A DNA stretch of 64,000 nt, taken from Paenibacillus sp. DCT19. Its GTDB lineage: Bacteria > Bacillota > Bacilli > Paenibacillales > Paenibacillaceae. Shown in pieces: positions 1 to 7,031 of the stretch. Every line of letters starts with the position of its first letter. Position 1 is the first letter of the stretch. The position numbers and the translations under genes were made by a program. The stretch lies in assembly GCF_003268635.1 (NCBI RefSeq), contig NZ_CP029639.1:2801501-2865500 (forward strand). The letters are read 5' to 3'. Under the pieces are notes generated by a model, which searched no databases, had not been told where the DNA came from, and saw only the letters and a list, made by a program, of their open reading frames with translations.

Positions 1-1496
1 AAAATTCAACTGCCCTTGCAAACGGCAAGTCTTGTTCTTGGCTTTATGGTATGGGTGATTCTCTCGTCACTCATGCCTTTCATCAAAGAAGATATCGCAC
101 TTTCATCTTCACAGCTGGCTTGGGCGACTGCCATTCCGGTATTAATCGGTTCGATTGCTCGTATTCCGATTGGGTACTGGACGAACCGCTACGGGCACGT
201 AACATTTTCATGATCAGCTTTGTGTTATTGCTTGCTCCGGTATGGTGGGTTAGTCGTGCAACATCATTCAGTGATCTCGTTATTGGCGGATTTTTCCTCG
301 GAATCGGTGGCGCTGTATTCTCTGTCGGTGTAACATCACTGCCGAAGTATTATCCCAAAGAACGTCATGGTTTTGTAAACGGGATATATGGAATTGGTAA
401 CCTTGGAACGGCGTTATCTGCATTCGGAGCACCGTTGATTGCCGATCGTATGGGATGGTCTACAACGGTATTGCTATATAGTATTTTGTTACTCGGGATG
501 GCTGCACTGAATTTTGTTCTCGGGGACAAGAAGGAAACACGTGTTAATGTTCCGCTGATGCAGCAGTTAAAGGCCGTATCGCGAAACAATAAACTGTGGC
601 TGCTATGTTTGTTCTATTTTTTAACGTTTGGTTCATTCGTTGCATTTACAGTATATCTGCCCAACTTCTTGGTTACTAACTTCCAGATGGACAAAGTAGA
701 TGCAGGTATTCGTACCGCAGGCTTCATTCTGGTTGCAACGATTATGCGACCTGTGGGTGGCTGGCTTGGTGACAAGTTTAATCCGTTCAAAATATTAATG
801 TTTGTGTTCGGCGGATTAACTATTGCTGCGATCGTATTATCGTTTGCACCTTCATTCTACATTTATACAGTTGGGTGTCTGACTGTCGCGCTCTGCGCGG
901 GTACAGGTAACGGTACAATTTTCAAATTAGTGCCAATGTATTTCGTCAAACAAGCAGGTATCGCTAACGGGATGATCTCGGCTATGGGTGGTTTGGGCGG
1001 TTTCTTCCCTCCATTAATGCTGACGCTGCTGTACAGTATGACAGGTCATTACGCGATTGGATTCATGGCGTTATCCCAGATTGCACTGGTAAGTCTCGTG
1101 CTCGTCATCTGGATGTTCTATCAAGAGAAACTTCAATTGTCTTCTAGCATTCTGGAGAATACCATTGAAGCGATCCTGGTGACAGATACGAACAGTGTTA
1201 TTCGTTCTGTGAACCCAGCCTTTACGGCGGTTACAGGTTACACAGCTGAAGAAGCGGTGGGACAGAAGCCAAGCATGCTGAAATCAGGCAAGCAGGATAA
1301 GAAGTTCTATGATCAGTTGTGGCAGGAACTGCGTGAAAAAGGATACTGGCAGGGCGAGATCTGGAACCGTAAGAAAAACGGTGAGGTTTATCAGGAATGG
1401 CTTAGTATTACAGCAATCCGTAATGAAGCTGGAGAAGTCAAATATTACGCGGGTATGTTCAGTGACATGAGTAAACCCGATCTAACGATTGCCTAA
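1..1496 (+). CDS. narK: NarK-type nitrate/nitrite MFS transporter with C-terminal PAS domain (5' truncated, one frameshift)
   Basis: The start lies upstream of the window; the reading frame is already open at base 1. The first ~350 visible residues are hydrophobic MFS helices of the nitrate/nitrite porter type, with the cytoplasmic loop GYWTNRYG and the glycine-rich helix GGLGGFFPP. After the last helix a PAS domain of about 110 residues follows (SILENTIEAILVTD, then the NPAFTAVTGYTAEEAVGQ segment, ending AGMFSDMSK). Such PAS sequences normally sit in front of GGDEF or kinase domains; here nothing follows. The frame breaks at the G run 193-195: one extra G restores NRYG-ARNIFMIS. Role: nitrate uptake and/or nitrite export across the membrane. 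The adjacent Crp/Fnr, YwiC-like and nirK genes support this. A sensory role for the PAS domain is inferred only. Confidence 0.9.
   Translation, partial: NSTALANGKSCSWLYGMGDSLVTHAFHQRRYRTFIFTAGLGDCHSGINRFDCSYSDWVLDEPLRARNIFMISFVLLLAPVWWVSRATSFSDLVIGGFFLGIGGAVFSVGVTSLPKYYPKERHGFVNGIYGIGNLGTALSAFGAPLIADRMGWSTTVLLYSILLLGMAALNFVLGDKKETRVNVPLMQQLKAVSRNNKLWLLCLFYFLTFGSFVAFTVYLPNFLVTNFQMDKVDAGIRTAGFILVATIMRPVGGWLGDKFNPFKILMFVFGGLTIAAIVLSFAPSFYIYTVGCLTVALCAGTGNGTIFKLVPMYFVKQAGIANGMISAMGGLGGFFPPLMLTLLYSMTGHYAIGFMALSQIALVSLVLVIWMFYQEKLQLSSSILENTIEAILVTDTNSVIRSVNPAFTAVTGYTAEEAVGQKPSMLKSGKQDKKFYDQLWQELREKGYWQGEIWNRKKNGEVYQEWLSITAIRNEAGEVKYYAGMFSDMSKPDLTIA
193..195 (+). other. Frameshift site in narK (one G missing)
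   Basis: The frame of residues up to NRYG runs into a stop at 211-213, while the continuation ARNIFMISF is in the next frame. Adding one G to the GGG run at 193-195 joins them. This is one of 14 such sites in the window and is probably a sequencing error. Confidence 0.85.
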
Positions 1497-1548
1497 GCGA
1501 TTCATGTAAACAGAACAGTTATTGAAAAAGTGATCCAACATACAGCAA

Positions 1549-1588
1549 GAGACCTTAACTTGATTTACAGTAGTTAAGGTCTCTTTTT
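1549..1588 (+). terminator. Rho-independent terminator of narK
   Basis: A 12-bp perfect stem (GAGACCTTAACT at 1549-1560 with AGTTAAGGTCTC at 1572-1583) is followed by five T, about 50 bases after the narK stop. Confidence 0.93.
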
Positions 1589-1676
1589 GCACAAGCGATA
1601 GTTCAATACACAGAGGATGTGATTAACATTCCTGATGAATGTGGCTCAACGCTGAGCTGTCATTGTGAATAACAGA

Positions 1677-1806
1677 AAGAACAAGTTAGAAGCAGGGAGC
1701 AGGCTGTAAGAAACAAATTAGTAGCAAATAGCAAGCAGCAAGTAGTAAGAAACAAGAAGTAGCAAGCCACAAACAGCAAGAAGCAGCAAGATGCAGGAAG
1801 CAGTCT
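1677..1806. repeat. Low-complexity AGCAAG-like intergenic tract
   Basis: About 130 bases between two convergent genes consist mostly of degenerate units such as AGCAAG, AGTAGC and AAGAAAC, purine-rich on the plus strand. There is no convincing ORF or hairpin. The rest of the 1497-1817 gap holds only the narK terminator. Confidence 0.7.
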
Positions 1807-1817
1807 TGCTGTTATGC

Positions 1818-2519
1818 TCAAGCGTCTCGCTGTTCTTTTAAAGCTTGCAGATTGTGAATGATGATGCGGCTGCGATCAACTTCAAGAAACTCATCTTTTG
1901 CAAGCTGGTTTAGCAGTCGATTGGCTGTCTCTCTTGTCGTTCCGATGGAATTGGCGAACTCCTGGTGTGTCATGGGCAGATTGATGATGATCTTATCCCC
2001 TTGCTCCTGACCATGCTGCTCCGCAAGCATGAGAAGAAAGGAGAGCACACGATTACGTACGTCCTGACCGGAAAGCACTTGTAATTTGTCTTGTAATTCA
2101 CGTATTTTGTCGCCTAGTACACGCATGATTTTGATGGCAATTGAAGGTGTACTTAGCATGAGCCGTTCAAAATGTCTGACGGGAATCGCGAGTAGACTTG
2201 TCGGCGTGATCGCAACAGCGGTAGCGGGATAGGGATGCGCGTTGAAGAATCCGGTATGTGGAAACATATCACCTGTTTTGAGGAAGGATACGATCTGTTC
2301 ATGTCCGTTCTCATCTGTTTTGTAAGCTTTGACAATGCCGGTACGGATGAAGAATACAGCTTCTTTTTCACTGCCTTCACTAAAGATCACTGCCTTTTTG
2401 TTGATGCTCCGTGATATGGCGATATCTTCAACCTGTTTTAACTCTTCGGGGCTCAGATCCTGAAAAATAGGAAATTGCTGCAGAAATTCAGCTGCATTAT
2501 CTTTGTTTACCCTGGTCAT
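1818..2519 (-). CDS. Crp/Fnr family transcriptional regulator, cysteine-free, CRP-type recognition helix
   Basis: A 233-residue protein with an N-terminal cyclic-nucleotide-binding-type beta roll (about 15-130), a dimerisation helix (about 130-165) and a C-terminal winged helix. The recognition helix reads TTRETANRLLNQL. The R-E-T-x-x-R pattern is like CRP and B. subtilis Fnr (RESVNR), whose target is TGTGA-N6-TCACA. It has no cysteine, so it cannot hold an Fe-S cluster like FNR and lacks the C-terminal Cys cluster of B. subtilis Fnr; its signal is unknown. It sits between narK and a ywiC-like gene, as fnr does in B. subtilis, so control of anaerobic nitrate genes is likely. Start ATG follows AGAGG about 10 bases upstream. 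Confidence 0.9.
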   Translation of the reverse strand: MTRVNKDNAAEFLQQFPIFQDLSPEELKQVEDIAISRSINKKAVIFSEGSEKEAVFFIRTGIVKAYKTDENGHEQIVSFLKTGDMFPHTGFFNAHPYPATAVAITPTSLLAIPVRHFERLMLSTPSIAIKIMRVLGDKIRELQDKLQVLSGQDVRNRVLSFLLMLAEQHGQEQGDKIIINLPMTHQEFANSIGTTRETANRLLNQLAKDEFLEVDRSRIIIHNLQALKEQRDA

Positions 2520-2573
2520 ACAAGTTCATCCTCTCTGTGAAGCTTTTTGTAATGATAAACCTGATAGGAGGTT

Positions 2574-3323
2574 GTGATTGAATTGAAAAACAATGGAGGT
2601 ACAAACGCAAATCCAATCGTTATTCCCCATGAACATGGTGGATGGGCGATGGTCAGCGTACCTTTTCTCGTTGGTGTGGCGGCAAGCAGTCCCCAGTGGC
2701 TTCATGTGCCGCTGTTCTTTGCCTGGCTTGGCTTGTATCTAACCGCCTATCCTTTGCTGCAATCGCTCAAACGAAACGCGAATCGGCAGCGCTTATATAA
2801 ATGGGCCGGCATATACGGTACGATCGCCCTAGTATGTCTCATTCCGGCTGTGATTGGTCAATCATCGCTGTTATGGTTTGGCCCCATGTTGGTTGGGTTG
2901 CTCTTGGTTAACATCTGGCATGTGAGACATAAGGCCGAGAGGACACTGACCAATGATCTATGTGCAATGATGGTCTTCTCCCTTGGCGGAGCGGCAGCTT
3001 ATCTGATTGGCAGCGGTGAATGGGACTATGGAATGGCCATCGTTGTGTTATTTTCCTTTTTACATTTTACAGGAAGTACGTTCTTTGTGAAATCCGTCTT
3101 TCGGGAACGTAGCAATCCGCGCTGGATCAGGTTGTCACGTCTTGTCCATGTTGTACTGCTCTTCATTCCGGCTGCAGTTGGGTATCCATGGATGGGGCTG
3201 GCCTATGTCTATTCCGCTGTGCGAGCATTTCGATATGCAGGTAAAACAATGCGTCCTATGAAGGTGGGAATTATCGAAATTATTGGAGCGGTACAGTTCC
3301 TGCTCTGGTTCATCCTGCTGTAA
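2574..3323 (+). CDS. YwiC-like integral membrane protein
   Basis: About 249 residues with roughly seven hydrophobic segments. The N-terminal motif IPHEHGGWAM is the hallmark of the YwiC-like family, whose biochemical function is not established. In B. subtilis ywiC lies beside narK-fnr and the nitrate reductase operon, which matches the neighbours here. It is divergent from the Crp/Fnr gene, with only 54 bases between them. The start is uncertain: GTG 2574 is only 2 bases from AGGAGG (2566-2571), while TTG 2583 has a normal 11-base gap, so TTG 2583 may be the real start. Confidence 0.85.
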   Translation: MIELKNNGGTNANPIVIPHEHGGWAMVSVPFLVGVAASSPQWLHVPLFFAWLGLYLTAYPLLQSLKRNANRQRLYKWAGIYGTIALVCLIPAVIGQSSLLWFGPMLVGLLLVNIWHVRHKAERTLTNDLCAMMVFSLGGAAAYLIGSGEWDYGMAIVVLFSFLHFTGSTFFVKSVFRERSNPRWIRLSRLVHVVLLFIPAAVGYPWMGLAYVYSAVRAFRYAGKTMRPMKVGIIEIIGAVQFLLWFILL

Positions 3324-3363
3324 ATCACATCATTTTATCATAACGTGATTTGTATCCACATCA

Positions 3364-3379
3364 GGTGATATACGTCACA
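3364..3379. promoter_or_regulatory. Crp/Fnr-type operator upstream of the ZIP gene
   Basis: GGTGA-TATACG-TCACA matches the TGTGA-N6-TCACA consensus with one mismatch. Its centre (3371.5) is about 40 bases upstream of the start site predicted from the -10-like TATAAA at 3399-3404. This is the class II activator position. The distance to the ZIP start codon at 3497 is about 85 bases from the predicted start site. Confidence 0.65.
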
Positions 3380-3496
3380 CCGTCAATGGATTGACATTTA
3401 TAAATGAAGTCCACACGTTCTGTTGATTGTTTTTGAACTGGCAGCCAGGGTTAATGGGAGATAAAACAATCTGGAACAAGAGAGGGGCGAGCCCAA

Positions 3497-4222
3497 ATGT
3501 GGACGGCATTGATGTGGGGCGGTATCTCCGCCTCAGCGGTTGTGATCGGTGCGCTTGCAGCACTATTTATGAAGATTCCGAAAAGGGTCATCGGCTGGAT
3601 TATGGCTTTCGGGACAGGAACACTCATTGGTGCTGCTACGTTTGAGCTTCTTGGAGATGCATTGAACGATGGAGGCATACTGCCAACAGCTATCGGTTTT
3701 ACCGCCGGAGCCTTGGTATATACACTGTTTGATCTGCTCATCTCGTCCAAAGGTGGTTCAGATCGGAAACGTTCCAGCAAGAAAGATTCAAGCCAGCAAA
3801 GCGGGCTCGGGATATTCGCAGGCACGGTGATGGATGCGATTCCTGAGTCGATCATGCTGGGTGCCAGTTTGCTGGCAGGTAAAGGTGTCAGTGTGGTGCT
3901 GGTCGTATCCATCTTTGTCAGCAATATTCCTGAGGGCTTATCCAGTACAGCAGGACTGAAGAACAGCAAGTATAGCAAAGGCAAAATTCTGTTGATGTGG
4001 GTCGGTGTATTGCTAATCTCTGCACTTGCCGCTTTGGGCGGGTATCTGTTTCTAGAACAGCTTCCGAAGGAGATGGGAGCAGCGATTGGTGCTTTTGCCG
4101 GAGGAGGTATTATAGCCATGCTCTGCTCAACGATGATGCCTGAGGCTTTTGAAGAAGGAGGTCCTGTAGTGGGGTTGATCGCATCGATGGGATTGCTTGT
4201 ATCCTTGCTGCTGGACATTTAG
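3497..4222 (+). CDS. ZIP family metal transporter-like membrane protein
   Basis: A 241-residue protein with about eight hydrophobic segments and a charged Ser/Lys-rich loop near residues 85-102 (SDRKRSSKKDSS), the usual ZIP loop between TM3 and TM4. Metal-site helices carry D113-A-I-P-E-S and S142-N-I-P-E-G, and later MMPEAFEEGG. In well-studied ZIPs the first two motifs begin with His (HNxPEG), so a metal-ligand histidine is replaced by Asp or Ser here; the substrate may differ or the family branch is divergent. Predicted role: uptake of a divalent metal such as zinc or iron. Transcribed from a promoter with a Crp/Fnr-type box; a purine-rich GAGGGGCGAG precedes the ATG. Confidence 0.82.
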   Translation: MWTALMWGGISASAVVIGALAALFMKIPKRVIGWIMAFGTGTLIGAATFELLGDALNDGGILPTAIGFTAGALVYTLFDLLISSKGGSDRKRSSKKDSSQQSGLGIFAGTVMDAIPESIMLGASLLAGKGVSVVLVVSIFVSNIPEGLSSTAGLKNSKYSKGKILLMWVGVLLISALAALGGYLFLEQLPKEMGAAIGAFAGGGIIAMLCSTMMPEAFEEGGPVVGLIASMGLLVSLLLDI

Positions 4223-4299
4223 CTCCAAACATTTTCTAATCCCCTCAATGTAAACTCTATTACCATCAAACGCTGATAACTTCAACATATGAAGATAAG

Positions 4300-4347
4300 A
4301 AAAAGAGTATCCTCTCAGATCGATCTGAGTTTCGGATACTCTTTCTT
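4300..4347. terminator. Bidirectional terminator between ZIP and ylbF-like genes
   Basis: AAAGAGTATCC (4302-4312) pairs with GGATACTCTTT (4334-4344) and encloses an inner stem CTCAGAT/ATCTGAG. T-rich on the plus strand and A-rich upstream, it can serve both convergent genes. Confidence 0.88.
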
Positions 4348-4380
4348 ATGAGTTAATGCAATTTAGCGGCCAAGGAGAAA

Positions 4381-4809
4381 TTAGTGACCAGAGCAGCTTC
4401 CGCCGCAGCCACAAGCTTCTTTGCCAAGTTCTTTTGATTCAGGCAAGCGGTTCAATTCAACAGACTTTGTAAAATAGTTGCTGATCTGCTGGTGCAATTG
4501 GCTGAACTCACGCTGTGCATAGATAAATCGACGAATGAGAGGGTTATCATATAGTGCGCGTTCTTCCTCTTCATACACCTTAATTTCGGACTCCAACAAT
4601 TCGATATTTTGCCGCTCTTTCTCTTCCAATGCTTGATGCTTCTCCATAAAACGTTCATATTGGGTTGTCGCTTGTTCATCCGCTGCAAACTCATCAATCA
4701 TGTCACGCATTTCTTTATAGCCTTCGTCCTGCAATAGAAGGGAGCATAGCTCCTGCATTTTGTGCATAATAAGCTGTTTATCTAATTTTACAACGGTATT
4801 TGTACTCAT
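4381..4809 (-). CDS. YlbF/YmcA family protein with Cys-rich C-terminus
   Basis: A 142-residue, mostly alpha-helical and highly charged protein of the YlbF/YmcA family, ending in ACGCGGSCSGH (three cysteines plus His). YlbF, YmcA and YaaT of B. subtilis form an Fe-S-containing complex affecting RNA processing, competence and sporulation; whether this paralogue does the same is unknown. It lies between the nitrite reductase/Crp cluster and the ZIP gene and is preceded by a perfect Crp/Fnr box, suggesting a role in anaerobic or nitrogen-oxide metabolism, perhaps Fe-S or metal related (inference). AGGAGG lies 8 bases before the ATG. Confidence 0.82.
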   Translation of the reverse strand: MSTNTVVKLDKQLIMHKMQELCSLLLQDEGYKEMRDMIDEFAADEQATTQYERFMEKHQALEEKERQNIELLESEIKVYEEEERALYDNPLIRRFIYAQREFSQLHQQISNYFTKSVELNRLPESKELGKEACGCGGSCSGH

Positions 4810-4837
4810 GTGGTCAACCTCCTGATCTTTCCTTAAC

Positions 4838-4878
4838 TGTATAATGGAATGAAGCTGTATACTGTGACGTTACTCACA
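4838..4878 (-). promoter_or_regulatory. Perfect Crp/Fnr box with class II promoter for the ylbF-like gene
   Basis: TGTGA-CGTTAC-TCACA at 4863-4878 is an exact match to the palindromic consensus. On the minus strand a TATACA -10 element lies at 4843-4838, giving a start near 4831. The box centre is then about 40 bases upstream, the normal class II activation distance. Confidence 0.8.
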
Positions 4879-4926
4879 TTCCATGTGAAATTGATTACTT
4901 ACCTGAAACGAGATTCTCTTATTTTT

Positions 4927-5613
4927 TCAGTGAGTTAGCTTCTCCTTGAGTTGTTCTAATTGAAGAATAAGGATGCAGTTACCTGTAACCTGCAAAAGCC
5001 CTTGTGTCTGCATAACGGTGAGCTTACGACTAAGCGTCTCGGGCGTAATTCCGAGCAGCAGTGCCATATCCTTTTTGAAGACGGGCAAACGAATTTCATG
5101 TTGTGCATGATTTCGGCTGTGAAAATACAACAGCAGCTTGGCGATCTTCTGTTCCGTTGTCAGAGCGCTAAGGGAAATGTTCCATTCATCTGTATCACGC
5201 AGCAGCTCAGAGACGGCAAGCAGAAAATGATATGCAAGCTTTGGATCATGCTCAAGCAATTGATCAAAGTCACGTTTGTTCATAGAGCAGATGGAAGAGG
5301 ACTCCAGAACCTCAGCATTTGCAGGATGAGGCTTCTGATGAAGCAAGGAATCTTGTCCGAAGAAATCTCCGGGAAAAAGGAAACGAACAATATGCTCCTT
5401 GCCATTCTCCGTATATTTAGATAGCTTCACACAACCCTGATGAACCACATAAAGCGTATCTGAACGCTCACCTTCCTGAACGATATAATCTCCCTTGTTA
5501 TATTGCCGAGAGTGAAGGAGTGAGAGCAGCAATTCGGAATCTGCCGGGTCAAGATGCTGGAACAGGGATACTTTGGAGAAACAGGCATCCTGATTTTCAT
5601 GTGTACATATCAT
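4927..5613 (-). CDS. Crp/Fnr family regulator with N-terminal cysteines and FNR-type recognition helix
   Basis: About 228 residues with a beta-roll sensor, dimer helix and winged helix. Cysteines are C3, C11, C61 and C109 (MICTHENQDACFSKV at the N-terminus), so a redox or metal cofactor as in FNR is possible but unproven. The recognition helix LGITPETLSRKL has the E-T-x-S-R pattern of E. coli FNR, predicting a TTGAT-N4-ATCAA target rather than TGTGA. A GTG at 5625 is in frame, but GAGGTGAT is a near-perfect ribosome site for ATG 5613, so I choose ATG 5613. It is 52 bases downstream of nirK and probably cotranscribed with it; control of nirK or other denitrification genes is likely. Confidence 0.88.
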   Translation of the reverse strand: MICTHENQDACFSKVSLFQHLDPADSELLLSLLHSRQYNKGDYIVQEGERSDTLYVVHQGCVKLSKYTENGKEHIVRFLFPGDFFGQDSLLHQKPHPANAEVLESSSICSMNKRDFDQLLEHDPKLAYHFLLAVSELLRDTDEWNISLSALTTEQKIAKLLLYFHSRNHAQHEIRLPVFKKDMALLLGITPETLSRKLTVMQTQGLLQVTGNCILILQLEQLKEKLTH

Positions 5614-5665
5614 CTTGTGAATCACCTCGATTGTTCAGAATAGTATGAAGCAGTCAAGTCATGTC

Positions 5666-6652
5666 TTAATGTGTCATCGCTGGCCCACCATGATCTGTGC
5701 CATCCTTCGTTACACGAAGAACTGCAGACGCTCCTTTGGCAACATGGTTGAACTGGTGCGTTACAATAGGATAATCGCCTTCTTCGGTTACCGTGAATTC
5801 GACGACAGCACCTCCGCTTGCGGGTAGCATAACGGTCTGTATGCCGTACTGAATATTACGTGGATTGCCATCTACATACACACGATCCATAATGGTACCG
5901 ACAACATGGAAGGATGAGACTTTATTCGGCCCAGCATTGCTCACATAAATTCGAACCGTATCACCAACTCGGGCTAATAATGGATGTTCTTTTAAGCTAT
6001 AGTCATTGCCATTAAATACGACATAGTTAGGTTCTGCATTCACAAAAGCATCATAGTCATGCTCTTTGTACCACTCACTCTGAACCAGGGTATATTCCCG
6101 ATCCACCAGATGATCAGAAGGATATCCCGCTTTGGGTTCAACAATAATCATGCCATACATGCCATTGGCGATATGAGCAAGCACCGGTTGTGTTCCGCAG
6201 TGATACATGAATACACCAGGCGAGGATGTAGGATAGGTGAATGTCCCTTTCTCTCCGGGCATGACATCAATAAATTTGCTGCTCGGGGAAGCATGCACGG
6301 CATGAAAGTCCATAGAATGTGGCATGCTGGCATCTTTATTTTTCAATGTGAAAATCAGTGTATCTCCTTCGGTTACTCGTAGGACGGGACCAGGCACGGT
6401 TCCATTGAATGTCCAGGCATTGTACATAACGCCTTTGGAAATTTCGATATCGGTGACTTGAGCAGTCATCTCAATGTACACGTTCGTCCCTTCTCGCCGA
6501 ATAATGGGATCGACAGGCTCTTGACTGATTCGAGTTGCCGTCTCTTCAGCATGATGATCAGGCTTGACTGCGTCTGAACTACAGTGGGCGAGGGTAGCTG
6601 TGAATATGACAAATACCAATGACAATTTCATTACATGGATTAAAGAGAACAT
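5666..6652 (-). CDS. nirK: Copper-containing nitrite reductase (NO-forming)
   Basis: A 328-residue protein of two cupredoxin domains. Every expected ligand is visible: type 1 copper H112, C152, H160 and M165 (from PHSMDFH, MYHCG and AHIANGM); type 2 copper H117, H151 and H298; catalytic D115 and H249. It reduces nitrite to NO outside the membrane. The N-terminus is a short hydrophobic signal followed by LAHC, a slightly atypical lipobox (His at -1), so it is probably a surface lipoprotein as expected for a Gram-positive NirK. The start is unclear: ATG 6652 has only a weak AAGG upstream and the in-frame ATG 6631 has no ribosome site. A MITE-like element ends 18 bases before ATG 6652, which may have altered the leader. 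Confidence 0.93.
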   Translation of the reverse strand: MFSLIHVMKLSLVFVIFTATLAHCSSDAVKPDHHAEETATRISQEPVDPIIRREGTNVYIEMTAQVTDIEISKGVMYNAWTFNGTVPGPVLRVTEGDTLIFTLKNKDASMPHSMDFHAVHASPSSKFIDVMPGEKGTFTYPTSSPGVFMYHCGTQPVLAHIANGMYGMIIVEPKAGYPSDHLVDREYTLVQSEWYKEHDYDAFVNAEPNYVVFNGNDYSLKEHPLLARVGDTVRIYVSNAGPNKVSSFHVVGTIMDRVYVDGNPRNIQYGIQTVMLPASGGAVVEFTVTEEGDYPIVTHQFNHVAKGASAVLRVTKDGTDHGGPAMTH

Positions 6653-6670
6653 GGGCGCACAACCTTATCT

Positions 6671-6834
6671 TAGGACGTGTCTCAAAACGCGCTGAAGTAC
6701 CTCTTTCACGACCTTTTCGCCCCCTGCTGCGTCAGTTTCCCTTGATGTGCGCCTGCACGCCTGCAGAAACCTGCCTTGCTTGGAACGAAAATTCGGCGAA
6801 ATCTGCGTCCTTGGGAGTTTTCAGACGCGTCCTA
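6671..6834. mobile_element. MITE-like element upstream of nirK
   Basis: Two 18-bp imperfect terminal inverted repeats (TAGGACGTGTCTCAAAAC at 6671-6688 and GTTTTCAGACGCGTCCTA at 6817-6834, two mismatches) flank about 128 bp with no plausible gene. Both ends are bordered by TA, consistent with a TA target duplication as made by IS630/Tc1-mariner elements (family assignment is inference). The interior differs in composition from its surroundings. Confidence 0.7.
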
Positions 6835-6849
6835 GTGATTTAATTCACA
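6834..6849. promoter_or_regulatory. Crp/Fnr-type operator abutting the MITE
   Basis: AGTGA-TTTAAT-TCACA matches TGTGA-N6-TCACA with one mismatch. Rightward, -10-like TATATA elements at 6874-6881 put the box about 42-45 bases upstream of a start site, so it could activate the gene at 7032. Leftward, toward nirK, the MITE now occupies the place of any -10 element. A weaker box (TGTGA-TACGAA-ACACA) lies at 6908-6923. Confidence 0.55.
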
Positions 6850-7031
6850 AAATTTAAAGGATTACTTTTCTTGTATATATAGAGTACATAAATGTGATGA
6901 GAACGGGTGTGATACGAAACACACTTGAGTCATCGAAAGAGAAAATGTTGAAATAGAAGAGGGCGTTTCTTGTACTACATAGCTGAGTTACATATAATTT
7001 AGATAGAGAATTGGTGAAAGGTGGAAGTGAA

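Noticed and set aside
3451..4218. Long open frame on the minus strand opposite the ZIP gene
   Set aside because: Its composition is a shadow of the ZIP codons, it has no ribosome site and the plus-strand protein is a recognisable transporter.
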